From positions 1 through 64,000 of the forward strand of contig NZ_CALTVH010000006.1 in assembly GCF_943913045.1 (NCBI RefSeq): a stretch of 64,000 nucleotides of DNA, given 5' to 3'. The notes below the pieces were generated by a model, which saw only the letters and a program-made list of their open reading frames with translations, made no database searches and was not told the origin of the DNA. A program made the position numbers and the translations under genes. Shown in pieces: positions 24,873 to 32,955 of this stretch; position 1 is the first letter of the stretch, and each line of letters begins with the position of its first letter. Source of the stretch: an uncultured Ezakiella sp. Its GTDB lineage: Bacteria; Bacillota; Clostridia; Tissierellales; Peptoniphilaceae.

Positions 24873-26095
24873 TTACCTTTCATTTTGACATGATTCAGAC
24901 AGTTGGGCTTGCAATTATGGTTTATTATCTGGGAAGATTTTTTCTTAGAATCAGCAAAACTTTAAGAAAATTTTTTATACCAGCACCAGTTGTAGGAGGC
25001 TTTGTATTTTCAATTATTAGACTTATTTTGCAGGTAAATGGGGTATGTACGATAGTCTTTGATCAAACTTTGCAGATGCCTTTTATGATGGTCTTTTTTA
25101 CAGCTATAGGTGTAAGCGCAGATGTGAAAATGTTAAAAATTGGGGGCAGAAACTTTTTGCTCTTTTGGCTTATATCCATAGGAGTCATTCTTTTACAAAA
25201 CTTTTTGGGAATTGGCCTTGCGCAATTAATTTCAGGAGATAAAGTTATGGGTCTAATGATGGGATCTACATCGCTTCTTGGTGGTTTTGGAACAGTTGGT
25301 GCATGGAATGATATGTACATGGAAAAAGGCTTACTAAATGCAAAGACTATTGGTTTTGCAATGGCTACAATTGGATCGGCAGCATCTGCTCTAACGGGAG
25401 GGCCAGTTGCAGAACTTCTTATTAAAAATAAAAAACTTTCAACACCTAATTTTGATAAGACTAAGGAACCCCAAAAGACCTTTGACATAAAAGCTGATGG
25501 TCAACAAACAAAACCTCTAGTGTCTGATGATTTTATAAAAGTCCTAGGTCTAATATTTGTTTCTGTTGGTATAGGTGTAATACTTCAAAGGTTGATTAAA
25601 GAAAATGTCAGCATTATGGGAGTTCAGTTAAACTTGCCATCATATGTTACATCGATGATTATAGCTATGATTTATGTTAATACAATTGGAAAGGTGAATG
25701 GATTTTCTGTTAATATTAGGGCGGCTACTTTGGCTGGAAATATAGCTTTAAATATTTTTCTATGCCTGGCTCTTATAGACATCGACCTTATGCAATTAAA
25801 AGATGCAGCTCTTGACTTGGTTGTGATTATGATTGCTCAGACTATATTCATTTTCCTTTACGCATATTATGTAAACTTTTATTTTATGGGAAGAAACTAT
25901 GAAGCGGCTGTTTTATCAAGTGGTCTTTGCGGTTTTTCTTTAGGAGCAACATACAATGCGCTTGCCAATATGGACTCCATTATAGAACATCACGGCCCGG
26001 CCCCCATGGCCTATTTGGTCTTGCCACTTGTAGGAGCGTTTGCAATTGATATTACAAACTCAATAATCATCACTTTATTTATAAATTTTTTATAG
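24869..26095 (+). CDS. GltS-like sodium/glutamate symporter family protein
   Basis: A 408-aa protein with about 10-12 helices. Family marks are FIPAPVVGGF (about 33-42), FFTAIGVSADV (about 77-87), GSTSLLGGFGTVGAW (about 128-142) and ATIGSAASALTGGPVAELL (about 167-185), as in GltS carriers. Cytoplasmic loop about 190-215. The start overlaps the 62-codon frame and has AGGTGAAGG before it. Placement under a B12 riboswitch is unusual for GltS; a link through B12-dependent glutamate mutase of glutamate fermentation is possible but no such gene is in the window. The substrate is not proven by sequence. Confidence 0.88.
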   Translation: MITFHFDMIQTVGLAIMVYYLGRFFLRISKTLRKFFIPAPVVGGFVFSIIRLILQVNGVCTIVFDQTLQMPFMMVFFTAIGVSADVKMLKIGGRNFLLFWLISIGVILLQNFLGIGLAQLISGDKVMGLMMGSTSLLGGFGTVGAWNDMYMEKGLLNAKTIGFAMATIGSAASALTGGPVAELLIKNKKLSTPNFDKTKEPQKTFDIKADGQQTKPLVSDDFIKVLGLIFVSVGIGVILQRLIKENVSIMGVQLNLPSYVTSMIIAMIYVNTIGKVNGFSVNIRAATLAGNIALNIFLCLALIDIDLMQLKDAALDLVVIMIAQTIFIFLYAYYVNFYFMGRNYEAAVLSSGLCGFSLGATYNALANMDSIIEHHGPAPMAYLVLPLVGAFAIDITNSIIITLFINFL

Positions 26096-26119
26096 GAATA
26101 GAAGTTTATAAAATTTAAT

Positions 26120-26190
26120 GGCGAAGATGAAAAAGCTGGGAAATAAAATAATTTAATTTTAATAGCGGGCTCAAGGCCCGTTATTTTTTA
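26120..26190. repeat. 71-bp direct repeat, right copy
   Basis: A near-identical copy of 24373-24443. Here the tlpA-derived part lies in no gene. It supplies the terminator for the gltS-like gene. Confidence 0.92.
26161..26189 (+). terminator. Terminator of the gltS-like gene (duplicated hairpin)
   Basis: AATAGCGGGC pairs with GCCCGTTATT around TCAAG, followed by TTTT; it is the copied tlpA terminator. Confidence 0.88.
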
Positions 26191-26313
26191 TTGGAAATTT
26201 TGACCAAAATTAGAAATTTTTCAAAAAAGAAAAAATAAATAAAAAAATACAGGATTTTTGTTTAAATGTTTTTTAAATGGGGTATGAAGATATTCAACGG
26301 AGGGGGTGTATTT

Positions 26314-26730
26314 ATGAACGAAGAAATTACAAGAGCAGTCGTCAACATGCACCATATGATTGCAAACATTGACTCCAAAATTGAAGTCATTGCTAAACGC
26401 TTCGGTGTTACGCTCAGCCAGTATTTTATCCTGGAAGCGCTATACAAAAACGGCGAATTAGCAGTTAACGAGCTTCAAGAAGCAATTTTGGACTCAAATG
26501 CGGCCATATCATTGGTTATCAAAAATCTTGAAAAACATAAGTTAATTTCAAGAAGACTTGACGATGAAGACAGGAGAAAAAATTTATTATCACTTACAGA
26601 CTTTGGTAAGGATGTAGTCGAAAGAGCGTATCCACTTGTACTTGAAATGTATGAAGAAGAGCTTCAAGTATACAGCCAAAAGGAAATTGAAAGCCTAAAT
26701 AAACTTATTTCTAAGTATAAGATTGACTAA
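26314..26730 (+). CDS. MarR family transcriptional regulator
   Basis: A 138-aa protein; the ATG at 26314 follows GGAGGGGG and gives a start that fits the family better than the 16-codon longer frame. The winged helix is at about 30-95: LSQYFILEALYKNGELAVNEL, then recognition helix DSNAAISLVIKNLEKHKLI and wing RRLDDEDRRKNLLSLTDFG. It should bind DNA as a dimer and respond to a small ligand. No adjacent transporter shares its direction closely; the gltS-like gene is upstream and an MBOAT gene downstream. Its target is unknown. Confidence 0.93.
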   Translation: MNEEITRAVVNMHHMIANIDSKIEVIAKRFGVTLSQYFILEALYKNGELAVNELQEAILDSNAAISLVIKNLEKHKLISRRLDDEDRRKNLLSLTDFGKDVVERAYPLVLEMYEEELQVYSQKEIESLNKLISKYKID

Positions 26731-26742
26731 TATAAAAAAGGC

Positions 26743-26771
26743 TTGACATAAAAACTTTTAAAGATTTTAAT
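26743..26771 (+). promoter_or_regulatory. Strong sigma-A-like promoter with no gene behind it
   Basis: A perfect -35 TTGACA (26743-26748), a 17-base spacer and TTTAAT (26766-26771). A terminator follows at 26811, so a transcript of roughly 55 bases is predicted. No frame fits. Confidence 0.5.
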
Positions 26772-26810
26772 AAAACATAATAATACATTTTATTTTTAAA
26801 TTATTTTACT

Positions 26811-26834
26811 AGGACCTGGTCAGGTCCTTTTTTA
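26811..26834 (+). terminator. Terminator downstream of marR
   Basis: AGGACCT pairs with AGGTCCT around GGTC, followed by TTTTTTT. Confidence 0.9.
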
Positions 26835-26884
26835 TTTTGCTATTTATTTTTAAGCCCACAAAAATATTTTATCTTCCTATATTT

Positions 26885-26915
26885 TTGTGGACTCTGCCTA
26901 TTTATATGTTATAAT
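26885..26915 (+). promoter_or_regulatory. Promoter of the MBOAT operon
   Basis: TATAAT (26910-26915) with an extended TGT and a weak -35 TTGTGG (26885-26890, 19-base spacer). Confidence 0.5.
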
Positions 26916-26934
26916 AATTAATAGGAGTGTGAAT

Positions 26935-28281
26935 ATGGTTTTTTCATCGATTATATTTTTATTTTACTTTTTGCCTATCACTTTGATAGTTAATTTGCTC
27001 TTGCCAAGGCGGTATAGAAATGCTTGGCTGCTTTTGATGTCCATGGTTTTTTACGCCTGGGGCGAGCCCAAATATTTACTTATTATGATTGTAAATATAC
27101 TCTTGAATTACATTTTGGCCCTGCTGATGGAGGGCAAGAGTCCAAAGACTCGTAAACTCCTCTTATTAATTTCGATTTTATTTTCAGTTGGCAATTTATT
27201 TGCCTTTAAATATGCAGGACTTCTTTCAAAGACCTTTGAAATTGACCTGCCAAAGCTGGCCCTGCCACTGGGCATTAGCTTTTATACCTTCCAGACCATG
27301 TCTTATACCATTGATGTCTATAGGAAAAAGGTCGGCCCGCAAAAAAATCTGATCGATTTTAGCTTTTATATTGTTTCTTTTCCACAATTGATCGCTGGGC
27401 CTATCGTCAAGTACACTGACATAAAGGACGAACTAAAGTCTCGCGATGATTCTCTGGACGCTCTTTACGATGGAATGATGATATTTTTTCAAGGACTCTT
27501 TTTAAAAGTCCTCTTGGCCAATAATTTTGGTATAGTTTTTAACCTGGTCGAATTTGACCAGGCCAATTCCGTGGTCATGCTTCTCATTAAGATCTTTGCC
27601 TACGCCTTTCAAATTTATTTTGATTTCCAAGGCTACTCTCTTATGGCAATTGGCCTTGGCCGGGCTTTGGGTTTTCACTTTCCAAAGAACTTCAACCATC
27701 CCTATATGGCCCAGTCGGTTACGGATTTTTGGACCCGCTGGCACATGACTTTGTCGTCCTGGTTTAAGGAATACGTTTACATTCCCCTGGGTGGCAATAG
27801 GGTAAGGCCGGCCCGCCACATCTTTAATTTATTTGTGACCTGGGCCTTAACTGGACTATGGCATGGGGCAAATTACAATTTTATTTTGTGGGGAATTTAT
27901 TATTTTCTAGTTTTAATCATTGAGAAATATATTTTGTCCAAAATTTTTGCCAAGGCCCCTGTATTTTTGAAGCGGATTTATACTTTGGCCGTAGTCTTGG
28001 TCGGCTGGCTGATTTTTATAGCCGAAGACTTTTCGATTTTAGGAACATTTTTTAATGGCTTATTTAAGCTCCCCTTTACAGATATCAAGGCAGCGACGAC
28101 CATCTTACAATACGGCAGTCTCTTTGTCTTAGGATTTATTTTTGCCACTGACTGGCCAGAAAAGCTTTATGAAAAAATGAGGCCTTGGGTCAGACATATA
28201 TTATTTTTAATTCTCTTTATATTTTCAGCCGCCTTTATAGTTTCGGGCAGCTTTAATCCATTTTTGTATTTTAGATTTTAG
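26935..28281 (+). CDS. MBOAT family O-acyltransferase (AlgI/DltB-like)
   Basis: A 448-aa protein; the ATG at 26935 follows ATAGGAG. About 11 helices. The opening MVFSSIIFLFYFLP and later GISFYTFQTMSYTIDVYR, FWTRWHMTLSSWFKEYVYIPLGG and the active-site His in LWHGANYNF (about 318) are hallmarks of AlgI-type MBOAT enzymes that move acyl groups across the membrane. The next gene, seven bases on, encodes a DHHW/AlgJ-like exported protein, the usual partner in glycan O-acetylation. The acceptor polymer is unknown. Confidence 0.94.
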   Translation: MVFSSIIFLFYFLPITLIVNLLLPRRYRNAWLLLMSMVFYAWGEPKYLLIMIVNILLNYILALLMEGKSPKTRKLLLLISILFSVGNLFAFKYAGLLSKTFEIDLPKLALPLGISFYTFQTMSYTIDVYRKKVGPQKNLIDFSFYIVSFPQLIAGPIVKYTDIKDELKSRDDSLDALYDGMMIFFQGLFLKVLLANNFGIVFNLVEFDQANSVVMLLIKIFAYAFQIYFDFQGYSLMAIGLGRALGFHFPKNFNHPYMAQSVTDFWTRWHMTLSSWFKEYVYIPLGGNRVRPARHIFNLFVTWALTGLWHGANYNFILWGIYYFLVLIIEKYILSKIFAKAPVFLKRIYTLAVVLVGWLIFIAEDFSILGTFFNGLFKLPFTDIKAATTILQYGSLFVLGFIFATDWPEKLYEKMRPWVRHILFLILFIFSAAFIVSGSFNPFLYFRF

Positions 28282-28288
28282 GTGAAGA

Positions 28289-29239
28289 ATGAAAAAGAAA
28301 ATTGCTATAATTATTTTAATATTGCTGGCAGGCTTGCCCATAATCTCGGCGGTTTTTCCACGCGACTACGCGGATTATTTGCAGCGGCCACTCAAGGACA
28401 AGGCGGAACTTAACTTTCACAACCTGTCGACTGGCCTTTACATGTCAGCCCTGGAGGATTATTTGTCTGACCGCTTTGCCCTTAAGCCAGAGTTTTTGTC
28501 TGTCCGCGCTTATACCAACTATATTTTTGGCGTTCGCGAATACGACAATATAATCGCTGGGACAAATCTCTATCATAGGCCACTGGCCAATGACCGGGCG
28601 GAGAAGTTTATAAAAGATAATGATCAGGCCAAGGTCTTTGCCATTCCCTACAAGATGGTTTACGCAAAGGACCTACCCAAGGTCATACAGATGAATAATT
28701 TGCAAAGGCAAATGACCAAAAAATATTATAATCTGGTCGGCGAAAATCTCTTTAAAGATTTTGACACAGGAGATTATTACAAGGGCGACCACCACTTAAA
28801 TGAGAATGGAGTCTTGAAGCTCCTTAGCAAACTGGGTCTTGATTCCGACTACAAAACAACTGATCACTATGATTTTCGCGGTGGCCTCAGTCGCAAGACT
28901 GGTTTTATAAAAAAAGATGACTTTGTCGGCTTATATATAGAAGACTTTGTGGATAAAAAAATTCTGGCTGATGGCAAGGAGATAAATTTATACAATTTTG
29001 ACAAGCTGGATTCTGCCGACCCCTATTTATTTTATTTATCTGGCAACTACGGGGTCGTCGACATAGAGGGGACTGGCCAAGGGTCGGTCACAATTATCAA
29101 AGACTCCTTTGCCAATCCAACTTTAGGATTTTTTGCAAAAAAATATAAGCATGTTCGCGCCATCGATCCAAGATTTTTGAGAGAAAAAATCGAAGATAAG
29201 GTCTTGGATGGAGATGTATACGTAATCGGAGGATTTTAA
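28289..29239 (+). CDS. DHHW/AlgJ-like exported protein, MBOAT partner
   Basis: A 316-aa protein with one N-terminal membrane segment (about 3-22) and an outer domain with YYKGDHHLN (about 166-174) and IIKDSFANPTLGF (about 271), matching the DHH and SGNH-like serine segments of the DHHW/AlgX/AlgJ group. Adjacent to the MBOAT gene (7-base gap), it should receive and attach the acyl group outside the cell. It is about 60 residues shorter than the other DHHW protein at 12648. It shares one base with the next start (TAATG). Confidence 0.85.
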   Translation: MKKKIAIIILILLAGLPIISAVFPRDYADYLQRPLKDKAELNFHNLSTGLYMSALEDYLSDRFALKPEFLSVRAYTNYIFGVREYDNIIAGTNLYHRPLANDRAEKFIKDNDQAKVFAIPYKMVYAKDLPKVIQMNNLQRQMTKKYYNLVGENLFKDFDTGDYYKGDHHLNENGVLKLLSKLGLDSDYKTTDHYDFRGGLSRKTGFIKKDDFVGLYIEDFVDKKILADGKEINLYNFDKLDSADPYLFYLSGNYGVVDIEGTGQGSVTIIKDSFANPTLGFFAKKYKHVRAIDPRFLREKIEDKVLDGDVYVIGGF

Positions 29240-29490
29240 TGGATAAATTTTTAAAACAATTTGGCATTTTTTGCGGGGCCATGGCTGTCCTCGCTCTTAC
29301 CCTATATACATTTAAAATTATAGCTTATGAGCTTTTAATGGTTGCAGTTTTTGGCCTAGTTTTTATATATTTTCTTTTGGAAATAATTAACACCTATAAG
29401 AAAAAAATAAAACCCCTGCCCAGCCAATATATGAAGGTCATTAGCTCGGGTCTTTTGTGTGCTGCTTTTATAGCAAGAATGCTCAGGTGA
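29239..29490 (+). CDS. Small membrane protein, two or three helices
   Basis: An 83-aa protein with hydrophobic stretches at about 8-30, 31-50 and 67-80, and a basic loop (YKKKIKPLPSQ) between the last two. GGAGGA precedes its ATG, which overlaps the stop of the DHHW gene, and the ABC-F gene starts four bases after its end. No family recognised. Position suggests that it belongs to the acyltransferase operon, but it may be an independent passenger. Confidence 0.7.
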   Translation: MDKFLKQFGIFCGAMAVLALTLYTFKIIAYELLMVAVFGLVFIYFLLEIINTYKKKIKPLPSQYMKVISSGLLCAAFIARMLR

Positions 29491-29494
29491 TTCT

Positions 29495-31381
29495 ATGTTA
29501 ATTCAAGTTAGAGATTTAGAATTTTCTTATAATATAAATGAAATTTTTAAGGATGTAAATTTTGTCATCAACGAGGGCGACAAAATCGGCATGGTCGGCG
29601 ACAACGGATCGGGAAAGTCGACCCTTGCCAAGTGCTTGGCTGGAATTTTGGAAGCCCAAGGCAAAATTTTTTACAAGCCTGAGATGAAAATTTCCTATTT
29701 GAAGCAGCAAATTTCTGTAAACGAAAAGCGGACTGTAATGGAATTGGCCCTGGAAAAATACCAAGATGTTTTGGATTTGGAAAAATCCATGAGGGCCATG
29801 GAAGGGCAGATGGCTGAATTATCTGAGGACCCAGACGCCCTTGACTCTCTGATGGAAGACTACCAGGCAGCGCGAGACGCCTATGACCACTTAAACGGCT
29901 ACGCCTATATGTCAGAGATCAAAGGCTACTTGGCCATGGTCGGCATGGGAGAAGATTTTTTTGACCGATCAGTTCATTCGTTGTCGGGCGGAGAAAAGGC
30001 CAGGCTGGAGCTGGCTTTAATCTTTATGGAAAAGCCCGACTTACTTATACTTGACGAGCCGACCAACCACATGGACGTGGAAATGATTGCCTATCTTGAA
30101 AGGGTCCTCACCGATTTTAAAGGGGCAGTTTTATTTATTTCTCACGACCGTTTGCTTTTACAAAATGTTGCCCAGAGAATTTTTGATGTCAACAATGGCA
30201 CAGTCGAAGTCTATGACATGGGCTATGATAAATATCGTGAAGTCAAGAGGGCACGGATTGAAGAACAGCAAAGGCACTATGAGAGTTTCAAGGAAGAAGA
30301 GAAACGCCAGTTGGAAATCATCAGGCGCTATCGGTCTTACGCTCGTGAAAGATTTTATAGGCAGGCCAAGAGCAGGGAGAAGATGCTGGCTCGTATGAAG
30401 GCTGAAGAACCGCCCAAGGTCGACCAGGCCATTCGTTTTAGATTTAAAGAACCGCAGCGTACAGGCAATGACGTCTTGACGGCTGTCGGTTTATCCAAGT
30501 CCTTCCCTGACAAAAATCTTTTTAAGGATATAAATTTTGAAGTCAAGGCCCAGGACCGGCTGGCAATTTTGGGACCAAACGGATCGGGCAAGACGACTCT
30601 ATTTAATATTTTAAATGACAAGGCGACTTATGATGGGGAATTTTTGTGGGGAACTGGGGTAAAACTCGGCTACTTCAACCAAGAGCTCAAGGTCTTGGAC
30701 GAGGAAAACACAATCGTTGATGAAATTTCAGACGAATATCCGCGGATGAATATCTACGAAATCAGGACATTACTTGGCAGTTTTCTCTTTACTGGCGACG
30801 ATGTCTTTAAGGAAATGAAAGACCTATCGGGTGGTGAGCGGGCCAGGGTATCTCTCCTTAAATTAATTTTGAGCGGAGCCAATGTCCTTATGCTGGACGA
30901 ACCGACTAACCACTTGGACTTGACCAGTAAAGAAGTCCTGGAAGAAGCTCTCTTGGCCTTTAAGGGGACACTCATTTTTATTTCTCACGATAGATATTTT
31001 GTAAAAAAACTTGCGACCAAAGTTCTTGACATGACACCTGATGAGCAGCAAATATACATGGGTGACTTCGATTATTATATGTCCAGAAAATACAAGAAAG
31101 ACCAGGACGAATACCAGGAAGTTAACAAGACCCAAATTCAAAAGGACCGCAAGCGCGAACGTGAAGAAATTAGAAAGTCTCAGGCCATCCGCAGAAAAAT
31201 TGCAGAGGTCGAAGCCGACATAGAAAAAATCGAAAATGAAATCGATGCAATCGACCAAGAACTCTCCAGCCCAGAAATCTATGAAGACCACGAAAAAGTT
31301 TTGAACCTGGATATGAAAAGAAAAGACTTGGCAGAAAAATTAGAGAAAAAGATGGACGAGTGGACAGAATTATCTGAATAA
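29495..31381 (+). CDS. ABC-F family ATP-binding protein
   Basis: A 628-aa soluble protein with two ATPase domains. Domain 1 has GDNGSGKST (about 35-43), LSGGEKARLELA and LLILDEPTNHMD; domain 2 has GPNGSGKTT (about 353-361), LSGGERARVSLL and VLMLDEPTNHLD. The interdomain linker (about 245-320) is basic and helical (RYRSYARERFYRQAKSREK), and the C terminus (about 525-628) is a charged coiled coil. With no membrane part, it is a translation-type ABC-F (Uup/EttA/YdiF-like) that works on ribosomes. Whether it gives antibiotic protection cannot be judged. Confidence 0.94.
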   Translation: MLIQVRDLEFSYNINEIFKDVNFVINEGDKIGMVGDNGSGKSTLAKCLAGILEAQGKIFYKPEMKISYLKQQISVNEKRTVMELALEKYQDVLDLEKSMRAMEGQMAELSEDPDALDSLMEDYQAARDAYDHLNGYAYMSEIKGYLAMVGMGEDFFDRSVHSLSGGEKARLELALIFMEKPDLLILDEPTNHMDVEMIAYLERVLTDFKGAVLFISHDRLLLQNVAQRIFDVNNGTVEVYDMGYDKYREVKRARIEEQQRHYESFKEEEKRQLEIIRRYRSYARERFYRQAKSREKMLARMKAEEPPKVDQAIRFRFKEPQRTGNDVLTAVGLSKSFPDKNLFKDINFEVKAQDRLAILGPNGSGKTTLFNILNDKATYDGEFLWGTGVKLGYFNQELKVLDEENTIVDEISDEYPRMNIYEIRTLLGSFLFTGDDVFKEMKDLSGGERARVSLLKLILSGANVLMLDEPTNHLDLTSKEVLEEALLAFKGTLIFISHDRYFVKKLATKVLDMTPDEQQIYMGDFDYYMSRKYKKDQDEYQEVNKTQIQKDRKREREEIRKSQAIRRKIAEVEADIEKIENEIDAIDQELSSPEIYEDHEKVLNLDMKRKDLAEKLEKKMDEWTELSE

Positions 31382-31412
31382 AAAGATGGACACACAAGTG
31401 TCCGTCTTTTTT
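31381..31412 (+). terminator. Terminator of the MBOAT-ABC-F operon
   Basis: AAAAGATGGACAC pairs with GTGTCCGTCTTTT (one G-T pair) around ACAA, followed by TT. It starts at the stop codon of the ABC-F gene. Confidence 0.9.
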
Positions 31413-31509
31413 GTGGGCAGGCGGAGGTGGTAGATATTAAATCGACATTTAGGATTTTTCTTGTATATGCTATCGCTTTATGATAAAATTGTCCTTAAGG
31501 AGGGAGCAT

Positions 31510-32259
31510 ATGATTTATGTTTTTTTTGATCTTGATGAGACTTTGATTGAAACCATCAAGACCAATGATGATATATATAGAAATGTACGTAGGGCTATTG
31601 GCCTGCAGATGTCTGAGGCGAATTTTAAAAATGAGCTGAGGACGATTTTGAGAAAAAATATGCTAAGGCACATGGATTTTGTGGTCAACGAATCAGTTGG
31701 CATTGATCCTATTGATTTTTATTTTGAGGACGGCGACACTTACGGCTATGGTGACCTGCAGGGCTTTAAGGACAGCGTTTACAGGGACTTTGCAGACCAC
31801 TTGGGTGTGGATTTTGATCGAGCAGCTTTTGAAGACGCCCTCCACCATGGCGGTGACATGTATGTGGAGACAAAGCCAGGCATACTTGAAGCTGTTTCCT
31901 ACATCAGGCACTATGCCAAGACTGGAATTATTACCAATGGGACCAAGGCTGCCCAGCGGAAAAAAATAAAAGCCTGCGGGGCAGAAAAGTATTTTGATAA
32001 TATTTTTGTTTCTGGCGAATACGAGGTCGGCAAGCCTGACCCAAGATTTTATAAAAAAATTATAGAAGAGACTGGATGCGAGGTGGAAAAATCTTTTATG
32101 GTGGGCGACAATATTCAATCAGATTATTTCGGGTCGCTTGCTATGGGTCTAAATCCAATTTTTTTCTCCAAGCAAAAGGTTAATTACGATGTGCTAAGGG
32201 CGACTACTGCTGAGGAAATTCTGGAAATAGTTAAGCCAGTTTTGTTCTCTAGGGATTAA
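31510..32259 (+). CDS. HAD superfamily hydrolase (YjjG-like)
   Basis: A 249-aa protein starting at 31510 behind AAGGAGGGAG; the longer frame has no site. HAD motif I is FDLDETLI (about 6-13), motif II is IITNGTK (about 138), the Lys is in GEYEVGKPD and motif IV is MVGDNIQSDYFG. An alpha-helical cap lies between motifs I and II. The layout resembles nucleotide or sugar-phosphate phosphatases such as YjjG. PAP2 follows by four bases, so they are co-transcribed. Confidence 0.92.
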   Translation: MIYVFFDLDETLIETIKTNDDIYRNVRRAIGLQMSEANFKNELRTILRKNMLRHMDFVVNESVGIDPIDFYFEDGDTYGYGDLQGFKDSVYRDFADHLGVDFDRAAFEDALHHGGDMYVETKPGILEAVSYIRHYAKTGIITNGTKAAQRKKIKACGAEKYFDNIFVSGEYEVGKPDPRFYKKIIEETGCEVEKSFMVGDNIQSDYFGSLAMGLNPIFFSKQKVNYDVLRATTAEEILEIVKPVLFSRD

Positions 32260-32263
32260 TTTT

Positions 32264-32893
32264 ATGAAGGATTATAAATCTTATTCGAAAGTATTAATAG
32301 GCCTCTTGGTGTTTTTTGTTATTATGGCGAACCTAGTGGTTTTCGGTTTAACGACTGATTTGGACTACGAATTTGGTCAGGCTTTTTTGGTTAAAAGCCC
32401 GAGAGCTTTTAACATCGTAAGGGCCTTTACATCTTTGTTTAATCCACTGATGGCGACTGGAATTGGAATTGCCATTGCCCTTATATTTTTTGCCTACAAA
32501 AAGTTTTGGCAAGGGGGCCTTGTTGGCTTATCTTTGGGAATAGGAGCTGCGGTAAATTTCCTTTTTAAAAATTTAATTAGGATTGAAAGGCCAGCATATA
32601 AATTAATAGAAGAATCTGGTTTTAGTTTTCCTAGCGGCCACTCCAATGCAGCCGCGGCGATTTCTCTTGCCCTCATGTTGGTGGTAGAAAATTCTAATAT
32701 GGAAGCCAGGACCAAACGGCTTTTGAAATTCCTCTTAGGCCTTTTTATGTTTGCCATGGCCATGAGCCGGATTATGGTGGGTGTCCATTATCTATCGGAC
32801 ATTTTGGGCGGCCTCAGCCTGGGTGCATTGAGTGCCCTTGCCATTTACATGGGCATTTACAAATTTAAAAATAGGGCTCAGGCAAAAAGCTAA
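32264..32893 (+). CDS. PAP2 family phosphatase
   Basis: A 209-aa membrane protein of about six helices with the three acid-phosphatase motifs: KNLIRIERP (about 104-112), FSFPSGHSNA (about 123-132) and SRIMVGVHYLSD (about 166-177). It should remove phosphate from lipid phosphates such as undecaprenyl pyrophosphate or phosphatidate on the outer face. It follows the HAD gene by four bases and has a weak ribosome site. The substrate is not decided by sequence. Confidence 0.93.
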   Translation: MKDYKSYSKVLIGLLVFFVIMANLVVFGLTTDLDYEFGQAFLVKSPRAFNIVRAFTSLFNPLMATGIGIAIALIFFAYKKFWQGGLVGLSLGIGAAVNFLFKNLIRIERPAYKLIEESGFSFPSGHSNAAAAISLALMLVVENSNMEARTKRLLKFLLGLFMFAMAMSRIMVGVHYLSDILGGLSLGALSALAIYMGIYKFKNRAQAKS

Positions 32894-32908
32894 AAGGCCT
32901 TGTTTTTC

Positions 32909-32937
32909 TTTACTAAAGTTATAATAAATGGTATAAT
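32909..32937 (+). promoter_or_regulatory. Promoter of the homoserine dehydrogenase gene
   Basis: TTTACT (32909-32914), a 17-base spacer and TATAAT (32932-32937) with extended TGG. Confidence 0.6.
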
Positions 32938-32955
32938 TATTTTCAGAGGTGGACT

